Shown: positions 25,458 to 34,070 of the stretch, piece after piece
Layout: every line of letters begins with the position of its first letter
Numbering within the stretch: the first letter of the stretch is position 1
Assembly: GCF_030915485.1 (NCBI RefSeq)
Contig: NZ_CP133266.1
Coordinates: 2,856,001 to 2,920,000, forward strand
Source of the DNA: Neobacillus sp. PS3-40
GTDB lineage: Bacteria; Bacillota; Bacilli; Bacillales; Cytobacillaceae
Reading direction: 5' to 3'
Length of the DNA stretch: 64,000 nt
The notes under the pieces: model-generated
Told to the model about the DNA's origin: nothing
Database searches by the model: none
Seen by the model: only the letters and a program-made list of their open reading frames with translations
Made by a program: the position numbers and the translations under genes

Positions 25458-26600
25458 ATGGGGAAACGCTTCGAAACAGAAATTTTACATGGAGTAACAA
25501 AGAAGAATAGAATCATTACAAGCAAGGTGACCCCTATTTATCAAACGTCTGCATTTTCCTTTAAGGATCTTGATGAATTGGAAGGATTTTATCATGGAAA
25601 TGGACGATATTTGTATTCTAGGGTTAGCAATCCGAATACGGATGAACTTGGAGATGCCGTTGCGGTACTAGAAGGTGCCCCAGCCGGTGTGGCAACTTCC
25701 TCAGGATTATCCGCCATTTTGGCAGGTGTTCTTGCCGTCGTCAAGAGTGGAGACCATATAATTGCAGCAGATGATTTATATGGCGGAAGTTTTCATATGT
25801 TAAAAGAAGAATTAAACGAACTAGGTATTGAAACGACTTTTGTTCCATTTTCGGATCTCTTAAAAGTGGAAAGTGAAATTAAAGAAAATACGAAGCTGTT
25901 ATATACTGAATCCATTACAAACCCATTGTTAAGAGTGGAGAATTTGAATGAAGTAGTCAAACTAGCGCAAAAGCATTTACTTTTTACTTTGGTGGATAAT
26001 ACATTTGCTACACCCTATCACTGCCAACCTTATTTGCTAGGTATTGATTTAGTTGTTCATAGTGCAACAAAATATATTGGGGGTCACAGTGATGTAACAG
26101 TTGGGGTTGTAGTTGGTAGGGCAGACCTAATCGATCGGGCCAGGTCAAAAGTGGTAAATCTCGGTACAAATGTAAGCCCATTTGAAGCATGGCTAACATG
26201 CCGCGGCTTGAAAACTTTGGCATTACGAATGAAGGCTCAATCGTATAATGCGAAGAAGTTAGCAGAAAACCTTAATGAAAATCCGAGCGTTGAAAAAGTG
26301 TATTATCCACTTGATGTGGCTGATAACGGATACGGTGCTATGGTTACGATAGAGCTTTCTAAAAAAGTGGATATTAATCAATTCTTCCGTTCACTTGGTT
26401 GGGTTAAAATTGCTCCTACTCTAGCTGGAGTGGAAACAACTGTTTCCCATCCATTAACCACTTCACATCGATCTTTACCGAAAGAAGCGTGTGAAGCATT
26501 AGGTATCACCCAAGAGGTTGTTCGAATATCGGTTGGAATCGAGCACGAAGAGGATATTATTTTACAATTTGAACAAGCAATTGAAAAATCACTTTTATAA
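25458..26600 (+). CDS. Trans-sulfuration family PLP enzyme (cystathionine gamma-synthase/lyase type)
   Basis: A 380-residue Cys/Met metabolism PLP enzyme. PLP lysine in HSATKYIGGHSDVTVG; the YSRVSNPNTDELG cofactor-binding motif and GVETTVSHPLTTSH near the C-terminus are typical. It could be cystathionine gamma-lyase, gamma-synthase or methionine gamma-lyase; sequence by eye does not separate these. ATG at 25458 follows AAAGGGTGG; the TTG at 25440 is less likely. It is monocistronic with its own terminator and fits the sulfur theme of the region (patB, metNPQ). Confidence 0.87.
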   Translation: MGKRFETEILHGVTKKNRIITSKVTPIYQTSAFSFKDLDELEGFYHGNGRYLYSRVSNPNTDELGDAVAVLEGAPAGVATSSGLSAILAGVLAVVKSGDHIIAADDLYGGSFHMLKEELNELGIETTFVPFSDLLKVESEIKENTKLLYTESITNPLLRVENLNEVVKLAQKHLLFTLVDNTFATPYHCQPYLLGIDLVVHSATKYIGGHSDVTVGVVVGRADLIDRARSKVVNLGTNVSPFEAWLTCRGLKTLALRMKAQSYNAKKLAENLNENPSVEKVYYPLDVADNGYGAMVTIELSKKVDINQFFRSLGWVKIAPTLAGVETTVSHPLTTSHRSLPKEACEALGITQEVVRISVGIEHEEDIILQFEQAIEKSLL

Positions 26601-26606
26601 AATGGA

Positions 26607-26636
26607 AGAACCTTGCTGTTATGCAAGGTTCTTTTT
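26607..26636 (+). terminator. Terminator after the trans-sulfuration gene
   Basis: AGAACCTTGC / GCAAGGTTCT with a 6-nt loop and TTTTT. Confidence 0.9.
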
Positions 26637-26685
26637 ATGGAGAATGGGTGGAGCTAAGGAACTTTATTAGAGTCAAAAATGGGTT

Positions 26686-27060
26686 TCACTCCTTTTTCTG
26701 ATGCTCCCCATAATAATCCACTTTTTTAATATTCACTCCGACAAATGTTTCAAGGATAGACTGCCCACCAGCAATTGAAAAAATCAATATAAAAACGAAC
26801 GTTATTTTTGGAAAAAGAAGGTAGGCTACCCCTAGAAAGATTGCACTCCAAATTCCCGCACACCAATAGCATTTTAGTAAATAACCAAACAATGATTTTG
26901 GGACTTCCTTCGATTTTGGTCCTTCATCCGTTTCAATAGTAATTTTTTTCATAAAAGGCTTACGAATAAATTCAGTAATTTTATCAAAGACAATTAAATG
27001 TGTTAGTCGGTAGCTTGCTAAAATTAACATTATGTAGGTCATCCATGGGATTTTTTCCAT
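26686..27060 (-). CDS. DUF1360 family membrane protein
   Basis: A 124-residue protein with two or three hydrophobic segments (MTYIMLILASYRLTHLIVFD near the start; IWSAIFLGVAYLLF and TFVFILIFSIAGG later) and a CYWCAGIW motif typical of DUF1360, a family linked to sporulation in Bacillus (YjcA-like). GGGAGG precedes the ATG. Function is unknown; single gene. Confidence 0.7.
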   Translation of the reverse strand: MEKIPWMTYIMLILASYRLTHLIVFDKITEFIRKPFMKKITIETDEGPKSKEVPKSLFGYLLKCYWCAGIWSAIFLGVAYLLFPKITFVFILIFSIAGGQSILETFVGVNIKKVDYYGEHQKKE

Positions 27061-27203
27061 TCTTCACCCTCCCAAATCTTCGTCTTAGTTTCATCATTGA
27101 AACAGCAAATTATGTGAACTGCTTTAGCTTCGTTAATTTATTATTTTTACCCTGTATATTTTAAGACGAAAAGCAAAAATATATAAGCGGAGGAGGCTAG
27201 AAA

Positions 27204-27818
27204 ATGAAAAAATCATTACTCATTTGTTTTATGTTTGTACTATCTCTTTTTTGCATTCCAAACGTTTCTTTTGCCCAGCAAATATATACGGTTCAGCCGG
27301 GTGACTCACTTTGGAAAATTGCTGTCCGGTATCAGGTTGGATTATCTGAAATTATCTCAGCAAACTCTCAATTTAAAAACCCAGCATTAATTTATCCAGG
27401 GCAAAAAGTAACAATCCCAAATTTTGATGCCACAAAGAGTGTTGAGAATCAAGTCATCCAATTAACAAATCAACAACGAGCCAAGTATGGATTAAAAGCA
27501 CTGACTGCGGATTGGCAGCTTTCAAGGGTAGCGCGGTACAAGGCTATGGATATGAGAGATAAGAATTACTTTTCTCATACAAGTCCTACCTATGGTGATC
27601 CATTTACAATGATGAAGAATTTTGGGATTGCTTATCGTTCTGCTGGTGAGAATATTGCCGCAGGTCAATCAACACCACAAGAGGTGGTTACAGCCTGGAT
27701 GAATAGCCCAGGCCATCGAGCCAATATTTTAAGTACCAACTACACATATATTGGAGTTGGATATGCACAAGGTGGGTCGCAACGATATTATTGGTCGCAG
27801 ATGTTCATATCTAAATAA
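27204..27818 (+). CDS. Secreted LysM-CAP domain protein
   Basis: A 204-residue exported protein. The signal peptide (residues 1-24) ends at SFAQQ. A LysM peptidoglycan-binding domain (YTVQPGDSLWKIAVRYQVG..., ~28-72) is followed by a CAP/SCP domain (LTNQQRAKYGL, YFSHTSPTYG, GENIAAGQ, SPGHRANIL; ~85-204). It resembles B. subtilis YkwD and SafA-neighbour proteins found in walls or spore coats. GGAGGAGG precedes the ATG. The CAP histidines are present; enzymatic activity is not established. Confidence 0.9.
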   Translation: MKKSLLICFMFVLSLFCIPNVSFAQQIYTVQPGDSLWKIAVRYQVGLSEIISANSQFKNPALIYPGQKVTIPNFDATKSVENQVIQLTNQQRAKYGLKALTADWQLSRVARYKAMDMRDKNYFSHTSPTYGDPFTMMKNFGIAYRSAGENIAAGQSTPQEVVTAWMNSPGHRANILSTNYTYIGVGYAQGGSQRYYWSQMFISK

Positions 27819-27825
27819 GGGACAA

Positions 27826-27857
27826 GGTCAGCTCTTACAAAAGGGGCTGACCCTTTC
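27826..27857 (+). terminator. Terminator after the LysM-CAP gene
   Basis: GGTCAGC pairs with GCTGACC over a 13-nt loop, followed by CTTTCT. Confidence 0.7.
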
Positions 27858-27860
27858 TCC

Positions 27861-27870
27861 GTCTTAAGAC
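27861..27870. promoter_or_regulatory. Candidate LiaR operator upstream of liaI
   Basis: The palindrome GTCTTAAGAC lies upstream of a plausible promoter (TTATGA 27897-27902, TAAGAT 27920-27925, 17-bp spacing). LiaR/VraR regulators bind AGTC/GACT-type inverted repeats before liaI promoters. The assignment rests on position and symmetry. Confidence 0.4.
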
Positions 27871-27956
27871 TGATATCAAAATCAAGCTTAAGCTCGTTAT
27901 GAGAAAAACGGGATAAAGGTAAGATGATATCAAGATAAAGAAAGGAGGAAAACAAG

Positions 27957-28301
27957 TTGAAAAAATTTGGTTTACTTATTGCAGGAGGTATTGCAGGGAT
28001 CGTTTTACTTACCATGATTGGCCCAATGATTGGGTTTGCAGTTAGTCTAGTCATCCTGTACTTCATTTTCAAACAATTTTTAAAGGCAGAGACGAAAAAA
28101 GGAAAAATTGGATTAGGGATCCTTGGGGTAATTGTTTTGTTAGCCTCTATCCACAACATTCCAGCAGTTATTGGCGTAGTAGCAGCGTATGTGCTCTACC
28201 TTGTATATAAAAAATGGAACGAGAATAAATACGTTGTAGCAAAAGAAGAATCAGACCCATTCGTTAATTTCGAAAAGCAATGGAACGATTTAAAAAACTA
28301 A
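27957..28301 (+). CDS. liaI: LiaI-like small membrane protein
   Basis: A 114-residue protein with two hydrophobic hairpin helices in the first ~80 residues and a charged C-terminal tail. TTG start at 27957 after AAAGGAGG. It directly precedes liaH as in the B. subtilis lia operon, where LiaI anchors LiaH to the membrane under envelope stress. Sequence similarity to LiaI itself is limited, so the name rests on position and topology. Confidence 0.7.
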   Translation: MKKFGLLIAGGIAGIVLLTMIGPMIGFAVSLVILYFIFKQFLKAETKKGKIGLGILGVIVLLASIHNIPAVIGVVAAYVLYLVYKKWNENKYVVAKEESDPFVNFEKQWNDLKN

Positions 28302-28323
28302 TAATCTAAAGGGAGAGATTTCA

Positions 28324-28971
28324 ATGACAAATTTATTTACAAGAATAAAAAATACTATTACTGCAGATTTACATGAAGCACTTGACCAAAAGGAAAAGCA
28401 AAATCCAATCTCGATGCTTAATCAATATCTTCGTCAATGTGAGTTGGAAACTGAAAAGGTTAGGAAACTTCTTGAACGTCAGTACACATTAAGAGATGAA
28501 TTTACAAGAGAGTATCATCATGCAGTCGAATTAGCTGGAAAAAGAAAGCTTCAAGCTGATATTGCTTTAAAGGCTAGTGAAACAGCACTTCATGAATTTG
28601 CTGTAGCAGAACATAACCAATATTCAGAACGTGCCCAGCGTTTAAGCCAATCACTTGAGCAAGCAAAAGGGCAACTTGAAGAATTAGAAAGAAAATACGA
28701 GGAAATGAAGCATAAATTAAAAGATATGCATATTCGTCGAATGGAGCTAATGGGGAGAGAAAATGTAACCCGGGCACATAATCGTATGGATCAAGTATTG
28801 GAAACGAATACTCAATCTAAACAAGCATTCTCACGCTTTCAGGAAATTGAAAACTATCTAGATAGCCTAGAAAATCAAGTTAATAGTGCATACTATCGAA
28901 GCACAATTGATGGACGGATTGCCCAATTAGAAAAAGATATGAAGTTTAAAGAAAGCAAGTCCATTTTATAA
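28324..28971 (+). CDS. liaH: PspA/IM30 family envelope stress protein LiaH
   Basis: A 215-residue almost wholly helical coiled-coil protein: LFTRIKNTITADLHEALDQ start, then long heptad segments (residues ~40-150), as in PspA/LiaH. It forms large rings that protect the membrane during cell-wall antibiotic stress. It lies 22 bp after liaI and is followed by a strong terminator separating it from the sensor genes, which would make liaIH the abundant transcript. Confidence 0.93.
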   Translation: MTNLFTRIKNTITADLHEALDQKEKQNPISMLNQYLRQCELETEKVRKLLERQYTLRDEFTREYHHAVELAGKRKLQADIALKASETALHEFAVAEHNQYSERAQRLSQSLEQAKGQLEELERKYEEMKHKLKDMHIRRMELMGRENVTRAHNRMDQVLETNTQSKQAFSRFQEIENYLDSLENQVNSAYYRSTIDGRIAQLEKDMKFKESKSIL

Positions 28972-28991
28972 TTAAAAAGTGGTATTCTAAT

Positions 28992-29022
28992 AAGGCGTAG
29001 ATTTCTACGCCTTCAGTTTTTT
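28992..29022 (+). terminator. Internal terminator between liaH and liaF
   Basis: AAGGCGTAG / CTACGCCTT with a 4-nt loop followed by CAGTTTTTT. It probably limits read-through from the inducible liaIH transcript into liaFSR. Confidence 0.88.
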
Positions 29023-29049
29023 ACATATGCAGAAAAGGAGGAGAAGCCG

Positions 29050-29784
29050 ATGCTGAAAAATAATAAAAGTGACTATATGAACTGGATCATCTTGATCGGC
29101 GTTTTCGTACTCTTACTTGAAGTGTTATTTTTCAATCGGGGGGTTATTTTCTCACTTTTCATTTCTGCAGGCATGATTTACTTAGGTCGTAAAAAGAGTG
29201 CCAAAAAGAAAGGGAAAATCTTATTTTGGGGCGGTATTGTTTTCTTATGCGCAAGCGTCTTTAATATGATGACATTTAAATTTTTCTTATTGGCTATTTT
29301 ACTCCATTTTTTCATTAAATATACAAGTTCCAAAAAGAATCCAAATAGGGTTTCACCCGTTTTGGTTGAACCAGAAATCACTAAACAGGAAGAGACCGTA
29401 GTGGTTAGTAAACCACTATTAGACAATACCATATTTGGTCAACAAAAAACTCCTACTGGCGTATATGAATGGGATGACGTTAACATTCAAGCGGGGATTG
29501 GAGATACTGTTATTGATTTAAGTTATACTGTATTTCCAAAAGGGGAAACTGTCATTTTTATTCGAAATATTATTGGTAATATTCATATTCTTGTTCCATA
29601 TGACATTGAGGTAAGCGTCCATCATTCTGTTATTGCCGGAACAACGACCATGCTCGACTTTCATCAGCCGAAAATATTTAACAAAGCTTTTCATTTGAAA
29701 ACACCTGGATATGATCATGCCGAGCAAAAGGTGAAAATCTTCACTTCTCTTGTGGTGGGAAATTTAGAGGTGGGTCGCATATGA
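29050..29784 (+). CDS. liaF: LiaF-type membrane regulator of LiaRS
   Basis: A 244-residue protein with about four N-terminal membrane helices (residues ~10-110) and a C-terminal soluble domain of the cell-wall-active antibiotic response family (INIQAGIGDTVIDLSYTVFP, IIGNIHILVPYDIEVSV). LiaF inhibits the LiaS kinase in unstressed cells. GGAGGAG precedes the ATG. It overlaps liaS by 4 bp. Confidence 0.92.
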   Translation: MLKNNKSDYMNWIILIGVFVLLLEVLFFNRGVIFSLFISAGMIYLGRKKSAKKKGKILFWGGIVFLCASVFNMMTFKFFLLAILLHFFIKYTSSKKNPNRVSPVLVEPEITKQEETVVVSKPLLDNTIFGQQKTPTGVYEWDDVNIQAGIGDTVIDLSYTVFPKGETVIFIRNIIGNIHILVPYDIEVSVHHSVIAGTTTMLDFHQPKIFNKAFHLKTPGYDHAEQKVKIFTSLVVGNLEVGRI

Positions 29785-30830
29785 GTACAATCCAGCGGCA
29801 AATCGTCTGGGGTGGGACATTAGCTTTTATCATGGCCTGTCTAATTGCAGCTACATTCTTTATCGTTTTCCCACTTACTGATTGGTCTGATTTATGGGAT
29901 AAGCACTTTATGGAATTACCTTTTGCGTTGTTTATACCAGCCTCGAGTATTATGATTGGGGTTATTTTTGGAATGGCTTCAGGTTATTTTTGGCGTAGTC
30001 AATTGAATCTTGTTGATCAGTCATTGCACCTTCTTGAGGAAGGGAAACATACAGAAATTAAAGAGGTTCCATCCTTGGTTGAAGTCCAATCCATTGCAGG
30101 GAGAATCGTGAAGATTGGTAAACAGATGGCTGAACAAGCAATGCTCTCACAACGGATTGCAACTGAAAAGGTCGAAGATCAGGAATCAAGAATACAGGAA
30201 ATTATTTCTCAAGAACGAAATCGTCTTGCTCGTGAACTGCATGATTCCGTTAGTCAGCAATTGTTTGCGGCTTCGATGATGATGTCAGCAATTAATGAAA
30301 CAAGAGGTCAATTAGAATCAATAGAGACAAAGCAGATGAAAATGGTGGAAGAAATGATCCACCAATCACAGTTAGAAATGCGTGCACTTCTTCTACATTT
30401 AAGACCTATAGCCTTAAAGAATAAATCAATTCAAGAAGGAATAGAAGAATTGTTAATTGAATTATCCCAAAAGGTAACGATGAACATTCAATGGAAAGTG
30501 GAAAAGTTCCCTCTTGATAAAGGAGTGGAAGATCATCTATTCCGTATCCTTCAAGAGTCTGTATCGAATACGCTTAGACATTCAAAAGCTACCAAACTTG
30601 AAGTGCTGTTAATTAAGCGAGATGACCTAATTATAATGAGGGTAGTGGACGATGGAAAAGGTTTCGAAGTAGATGAAACAAAAGCAGGTTCTTACGGGAT
30701 GCAAAACATGCATGAGCGGGCTCTTGAAGTAGGGGGAACCTTAAAGATAGTAAGTGTGAAAAATAAAGGAACACGACTAGAAGTAAAGGTGCCGTCGGTC
30801 GTTAATGGGGAGGGTGATATAGATGATTAG
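29781..30830 (+). CDS. liaS: Sensor histidine kinase LiaS
   Basis: A 349-residue intramembrane-sensing kinase: two N-terminal helices with a very short extracytoplasmic loop, a HAMP-like linker, HisKA_3 with the acceptor in [15 protein letters not shown], and HATPase motifs [11 protein letters not shown] and DDGKGFE. It senses envelope stress with LiaF and phosphorylates LiaR. Overlaps liaF by 4 bp and liaR by 8 bp. Confidence 0.95.
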   Translation: MSTIQRQIVWGGTLAFIMACLIAATFFIVFPLTDWSDLWDKHFMELPFALFIPASSIMIGVIFGMASGYFWRSQLNLVDQSLHLLEEGKHTEIKEVPSLVEVQSIAGRIVKIGKQMAEQAMLSQRIATEKVEDQESRIQEIISQERNRLARELHDSVSQQLFAASMMMSAINETRGQLESIETKQMKMVEEMIHQSQLEMRALLLHLRPIALKNKSIQEGIEELLIELSQKVTMNIQWKVEKFPLDKGVEDHLFRILQESVSNTLRHSKATKLEVLLIKRDDLIIMRVVDDGKGFEVDETKAGSYGMQNMHERALEVGGTLKIVSVKNKGTRLEVKVPSVVNGEGDIDD

Positions 30831-31455
30831 AGTGGTATTCGTTGATGACCACGAAATGGTCAGAATTGGGGTTTCAGCATATTTATCTGCGCAGCCGGAT
30901 ATTGAAGTGGTAGGAGAAGCAGGGGATGGACAAAAGGGTGTCGAGCTAACACTAGAACTTCGTCCTGATATTATATTAATGGATCTGGTCATGAAAGAAA
31001 TGGACGGGATTGAAGCAACAAGGCAGATCATTGAAAAATGGCCAGAAGCAAAGGTGATAATCGTAACGAGCTTTTTAGATGATGAAAAGGTATATCCAGC
31101 TCTTGAAGCTGGTGCAACCAGTTACATGCTAAAAACTTCTAAAGCGAGTGAAATAGCTGATGCAGTTCGAGCAACCTACCACGGACAATCGGTTCTTGAA
31201 CCTGAAGTAACAGGAAAAATGATGATGAAAATGCGTCAAAAAACGCAACACCTCCCCCATGAGGAACTTACGAGCCGAGAATTGGAAATTTTATTGGTGA
31301 TGGCAAAAGGAAAAACCAATCAGGAAATTGCTGACGAATTGTTTATTGCTTTGAAAACGGTCAAAACCCATGTCAGTAATATTTTAAGCAAGCTACAGGT
31401 GCAAGACCGCACTCAAGCAGTTATTTATGCATTTAAGCATTCGTTAGTTGAATAG
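30823..31455 (+). CDS. liaR: Response regulator LiaR
   Basis: A 210-residue NarL-family regulator: receiver domain with acid pocket DD near residues 8-9, phospho-acceptor Asp in [14 protein letters not shown] and the K of MLKTSKAS; C-terminal LuxR HTH ([26 protein letters not shown]). Overlaps liaS by 8 bp. It activates liaIH in response to cell-wall antibiotics in relatives. A weak GC stem with T-run follows at about 31470-31495. Confidence 0.95.
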   Translation: MIRVVFVDDHEMVRIGVSAYLSAQPDIEVVGEAGDGQKGVELTLELRPDIILMDLVMKEMDGIEATRQIIEKWPEAKVIIVTSFLDDEKVYPALEAGATSYMLKTSKASEIADAVRATYHGQSVLEPEVTGKMMMKMRQKTQHLPHEELTSRELEILLVMAKGKTNQEIADELFIALKTVKTHVSNILSKLQVQDRTQAVIYAFKHSLVE

Positions 31456-31537
31456 ATCCAAACAAAGGCTTGCCAACTAGGGTGGGCTTCTTTTATATAT
31501 GCTGTGTTAAAGCTGGATGTTGATTTTATGGCATTAA

Positions 31538-31675
31538 AAATAGGCGGAAAGATTCCTGCTAAATCAGGAAATTCACATATTTCTCTACAAATAAGAGGAT
31601 TTTCTCCTGTTAAACTATACATTTCCATGATTAAAAGGATTTTTAGGTTATTTAGGCGGAAAATCTCCGCCTATT
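31538..31675. repeat. Short element with terminal inverted repeats (possible MITE-like or structured repeat)
   Basis: AAATAGGCGGA (31538-31548) and its complement TCCGCCTATTT (31665-31675) bound a 138-bp segment with smaller internal hairpins (TCCTGctaaatCAGGA). The right end also forms a terminator-like hairpin, TAGGCGGA/TCCGCCTA, with T-rich tail. A preceding stretch (31502-31530) resembles 33776-33806. No coding potential is convincing. Confidence 0.45.
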
Positions 31676-31830
31676 TCTCTTCCTAACCACTACTTTTTCA
31701 AAATAAACGGAATTCCTCCGATTAAGCGAGTACACCTGCTGAAAATCAACAGTGAACAATAACAGAGCCTAATCATTAAGTAAATGATACATCCGTCATT
31801 AGTAGGGATAGTAGGGACCTTAGTTAGTTC

Positions 31831-31895
31831 TTGACGAATAGTTGGGGAGGGTGTATAAATGTAGTTGTCACGACAATTATAGTTGTGACATGTAA
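31831..31895 (+). promoter_or_regulatory. Promoter and candidate operator of the marR-MFS operon
   Basis: TTGACG (31831-31836) and TATAAA (31854-31859) with 17-bp spacing. Immediately downstream, covering the start point, are repeated AGTTGT-C/G-AC motifs (about 31862-31871 and 31881-31890) within TTGTCACGACAA symmetry, a typical place for MarR autorepression. Confidence 0.6.
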
Positions 31896-31917
31896 TGAAT
31901 AGTTGGAGGTAATTATT

Positions 31918-32343
31918 ATGTACTTTGAACGATCTTTAGGATTTATGATTAGTGCGACCAATACAAAAATGAAGAATCATCTGGCAAAAACCTTGGAGCC
32001 GTATAATGTTACACATGAGCAATGGGTATTGCTTATTCGACTCTGGGAGCAGGATAGGATAAGTCAGAAAGAGCTTTCGGTTAAAAGTATGAAGGACCAA
32101 CCGACTACGGCTAGGATTTTAGATAAATTGGAAAAAAGGGGATTGATCCAACGGAAAGCAAATCCCGAGGATAGAAGATCCTTTTTGATCTACCTTACGA
32201 AAGAAGGTCAGGAGCTCGAAACCCCTTTGAAAGGATTGGTCCGTCAGGAAATGCTAAAATCATTTCGGGGATTGACAGATGAGGATCAAACCCAGCTTAG
32301 GGTTTTATTAAAAAGAATAATGGATAATTTGGAGGTGAAATAG
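31918..32343 (+). CDS. MarR family transcriptional regulator
   Basis: A 141-residue winged-helix repressor. Core HTH ISQKELSVKSMKDQPTTARILDKLEKRG and wing ANPEDRRSFLIYLTKEG are clear. ATG at 31918 follows GGAGG by 8 nt; an upstream frame start is not supported. It lies 1 bp before an efflux transporter gene, so it probably represses this operon and is released by the transported drug or another ligand. Confidence 0.92.
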   Translation: MYFERSLGFMISATNTKMKNHLAKTLEPYNVTHEQWVLLIRLWEQDRISQKELSVKSMKDQPTTARILDKLEKRGLIQRKANPEDRRSFLIYLTKEGQELETPLKGLVRQEMLKSFRGLTDEDQTQLRVLLKRIMDNLEVK

Positions 32344-32344
32344 G

Positions 32345-33757
32345 ATGTTTGAAAATATAAAGAATGCGCCTAATTATCGTTGGTACGTGTTAGCAACCGT
32401 CTCCGTTGGTACCTTCATGGCTACCTTAGATAGCAGTATTGTTAATGTGGCATTACCGACAATCTCCGGCCAACTCCATTCAGAGATTTCGACACTTCAA
32501 TGGGTGGTTACGGCCTATTTGCTAACGATATCAAGCCTATTACCGATTTTTGGCCGAACAGCCGATATTTTTGGAAGGAAAAAAGTTTACTCTTTAGGCT
32601 TTTTAATATTCACATTAGGTTCCGTTCTTTGTGGGCTAGCACAAAACATTTGGTTTTTAGTCGGAGCAAGGGTTTTGCAAGCGATTGGTGCATCGATGTT
32701 AATGTCCAATAGCGCAGCCATCCTAACAGCAACCTTTTCAGCAAAAGAACGAGGAAAAGCGTTGGGACTGATGGGCACCGTCGTTGCACTTGGTAGTCTA
32801 ACTGGCCCTGCACTTGGTGGATTACTTATTGGAATGACAAGCTGGAGGGCGGCTTTCTATGTCAATCTACCTATTGGAATCATTGGTTTTTTGGCATCCC
32901 GATTTATATTACCTGTTGATGAACAGAAGAAAGGACAAGAGAAGTTTGATTTTGTTGGAGCCTTTACTTTCACTGCTGGAATGGTCTGCTTGCTCCTTGG
33001 TATTAATAATGGGGAGAATTGGGGCTGGGCTAGTTTACCGGTGATGATTAGTTTGGTTCTTGGTTTGATATTGCTCGCCATGTTTCTTACGATTGAACGC
33101 CGTGTCAGACAACCAATCATTGAGCTTTCATTATTTCGAAATCGGCCTTTCTTAATGGGAAATCTTTCAGGGTGGCTATCTTTTGTGGCAATGTTTGCAA
33201 ATAGTATTCTCTTACCATTTTATTTGCAACAAATCCTTCACTATAGCCCTTCTCAAGTAGGATTGTTTATGATTGCATCACGGGTGACGATGGCGATTGT
33301 TGCACCACTTAGCGGCCACGCATCTGACAAATTCGGTCCGATTGCACTCACGACCAGTGGTTTATTGATTTCAGGAATTGGGCTATTTTATTATTCCACA
33401 CTTACAGCTTCATCTCATTTTTATCAAGTCATTGTGGGCTCGATCCTTCTAGGCTTAGGAAGTGGAATGTTCCAATCACCTAATAATAGTAGCGTGATGA
33501 GTTCTGTACCTCCCCAAAAGCTTGGTATTGCTGGGGGAATTAATAGTTTGGTGAGAAATTTGGGTATGATTATCGGGATTGCATTTTCTGTATCACTGTT
33601 CGAAGCATTAGGTGGGGTGACAAAACCAAGTCCAAGTCAGACACCTATGTTTATATCCGCTTACCATACGGTAATGTTGATCGCGATGTCTATTGCATTT
33701 ATTGGGGCATTCATCTCGTTTAACCGCAAAAGCTATGCAAAAGCTGAAAGCAATTAA
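32345..33757 (+). CDS. DHA2 (EmrB/QacA) family MFS efflux transporter
   Basis: A 470-residue membrane protein with about 14 helices. DHA2 motifs: TLDSSIVNVALPTI (motif D1), WVVTAYLLTISSLLPIFGR, GRTADIFGRKK (motif A) and the motif C region GSLTGPALGG. It exports drugs by proton antiport. It is translated from an ATG immediately after the MarR regulator gene, under presumed MarR control. Confidence 0.93.
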   Translation: MFENIKNAPNYRWYVLATVSVGTFMATLDSSIVNVALPTISGQLHSEISTLQWVVTAYLLTISSLLPIFGRTADIFGRKKVYSLGFLIFTLGSVLCGLAQNIWFLVGARVLQAIGASMLMSNSAAILTATFSAKERGKALGLMGTVVALGSLTGPALGGLLIGMTSWRAAFYVNLPIGIIGFLASRFILPVDEQKKGQEKFDFVGAFTFTAGMVCLLLGINNGENWGWASLPVMISLVLGLILLAMFLTIERRVRQPIIELSLFRNRPFLMGNLSGWLSFVAMFANSILLPFYLQQILHYSPSQVGLFMIASRVTMAIVAPLSGHASDKFGPIALTTSGLLISGIGLFYYSTLTASSHFYQVIVGSILLGLGSGMFQSPNNSSVMSSVPPQKLGIAGGINSLVRNLGMIIGIAFSVSLFEALGGVTKPSPSQTPMFISAYHTVMLIAMSIAFIGAFISFNRKSYAKAESN

Positions 33758-33852
33758 AATTCCTATTTAAACTAGGCTCTGTTAAATTTTAATGTTGATT
33801 TTTATTATAAAAATGGGAGACGCTTATTTATGGCATTTCCCTTAAACAAATT

Positions 33853-33975
33853 TCAATTAAATACCTTATCAATTTCAGGTCTGTCATAGTCTAAAATCCA
33901 GTCATTGTGTCTATCATAAACATCTCTTATTGTAGTGGGTGAAGTTGCCAATAATTTAATGAATCGCCATTTTTT
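33853..33975 (-). pseudogene. Remnant of an unrecognised gene
   Basis: On the minus strand 40 codons between stops (TAG at 33976-33978, TGA at 33853-33855) encode a protein-like sequence, including TTIRDVYDRHNDWILDYDRP and EIDKVFN. There is no start codon with a ribosome binding site. It looks like the C-terminal end of a decayed gene; the family is not recognised. The rest of the 313-bp gap holds nothing else recognised. Confidence 0.35.
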
Positions 33976-34070
33976 CTATTAACCACGTTTGTTTAAAAAT
34001 TCTCCTACTAATCATTCTACTTGTCTCATATCTTATTAAAGTAGAAATTTTAAGAAGGAGAATTGAAAAA

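Noticed and set aside
31504-31686. 60-aa protein-coding gene
   Set aside because: The frame coincides with an inverted-repeat element and has no ribosome binding site.
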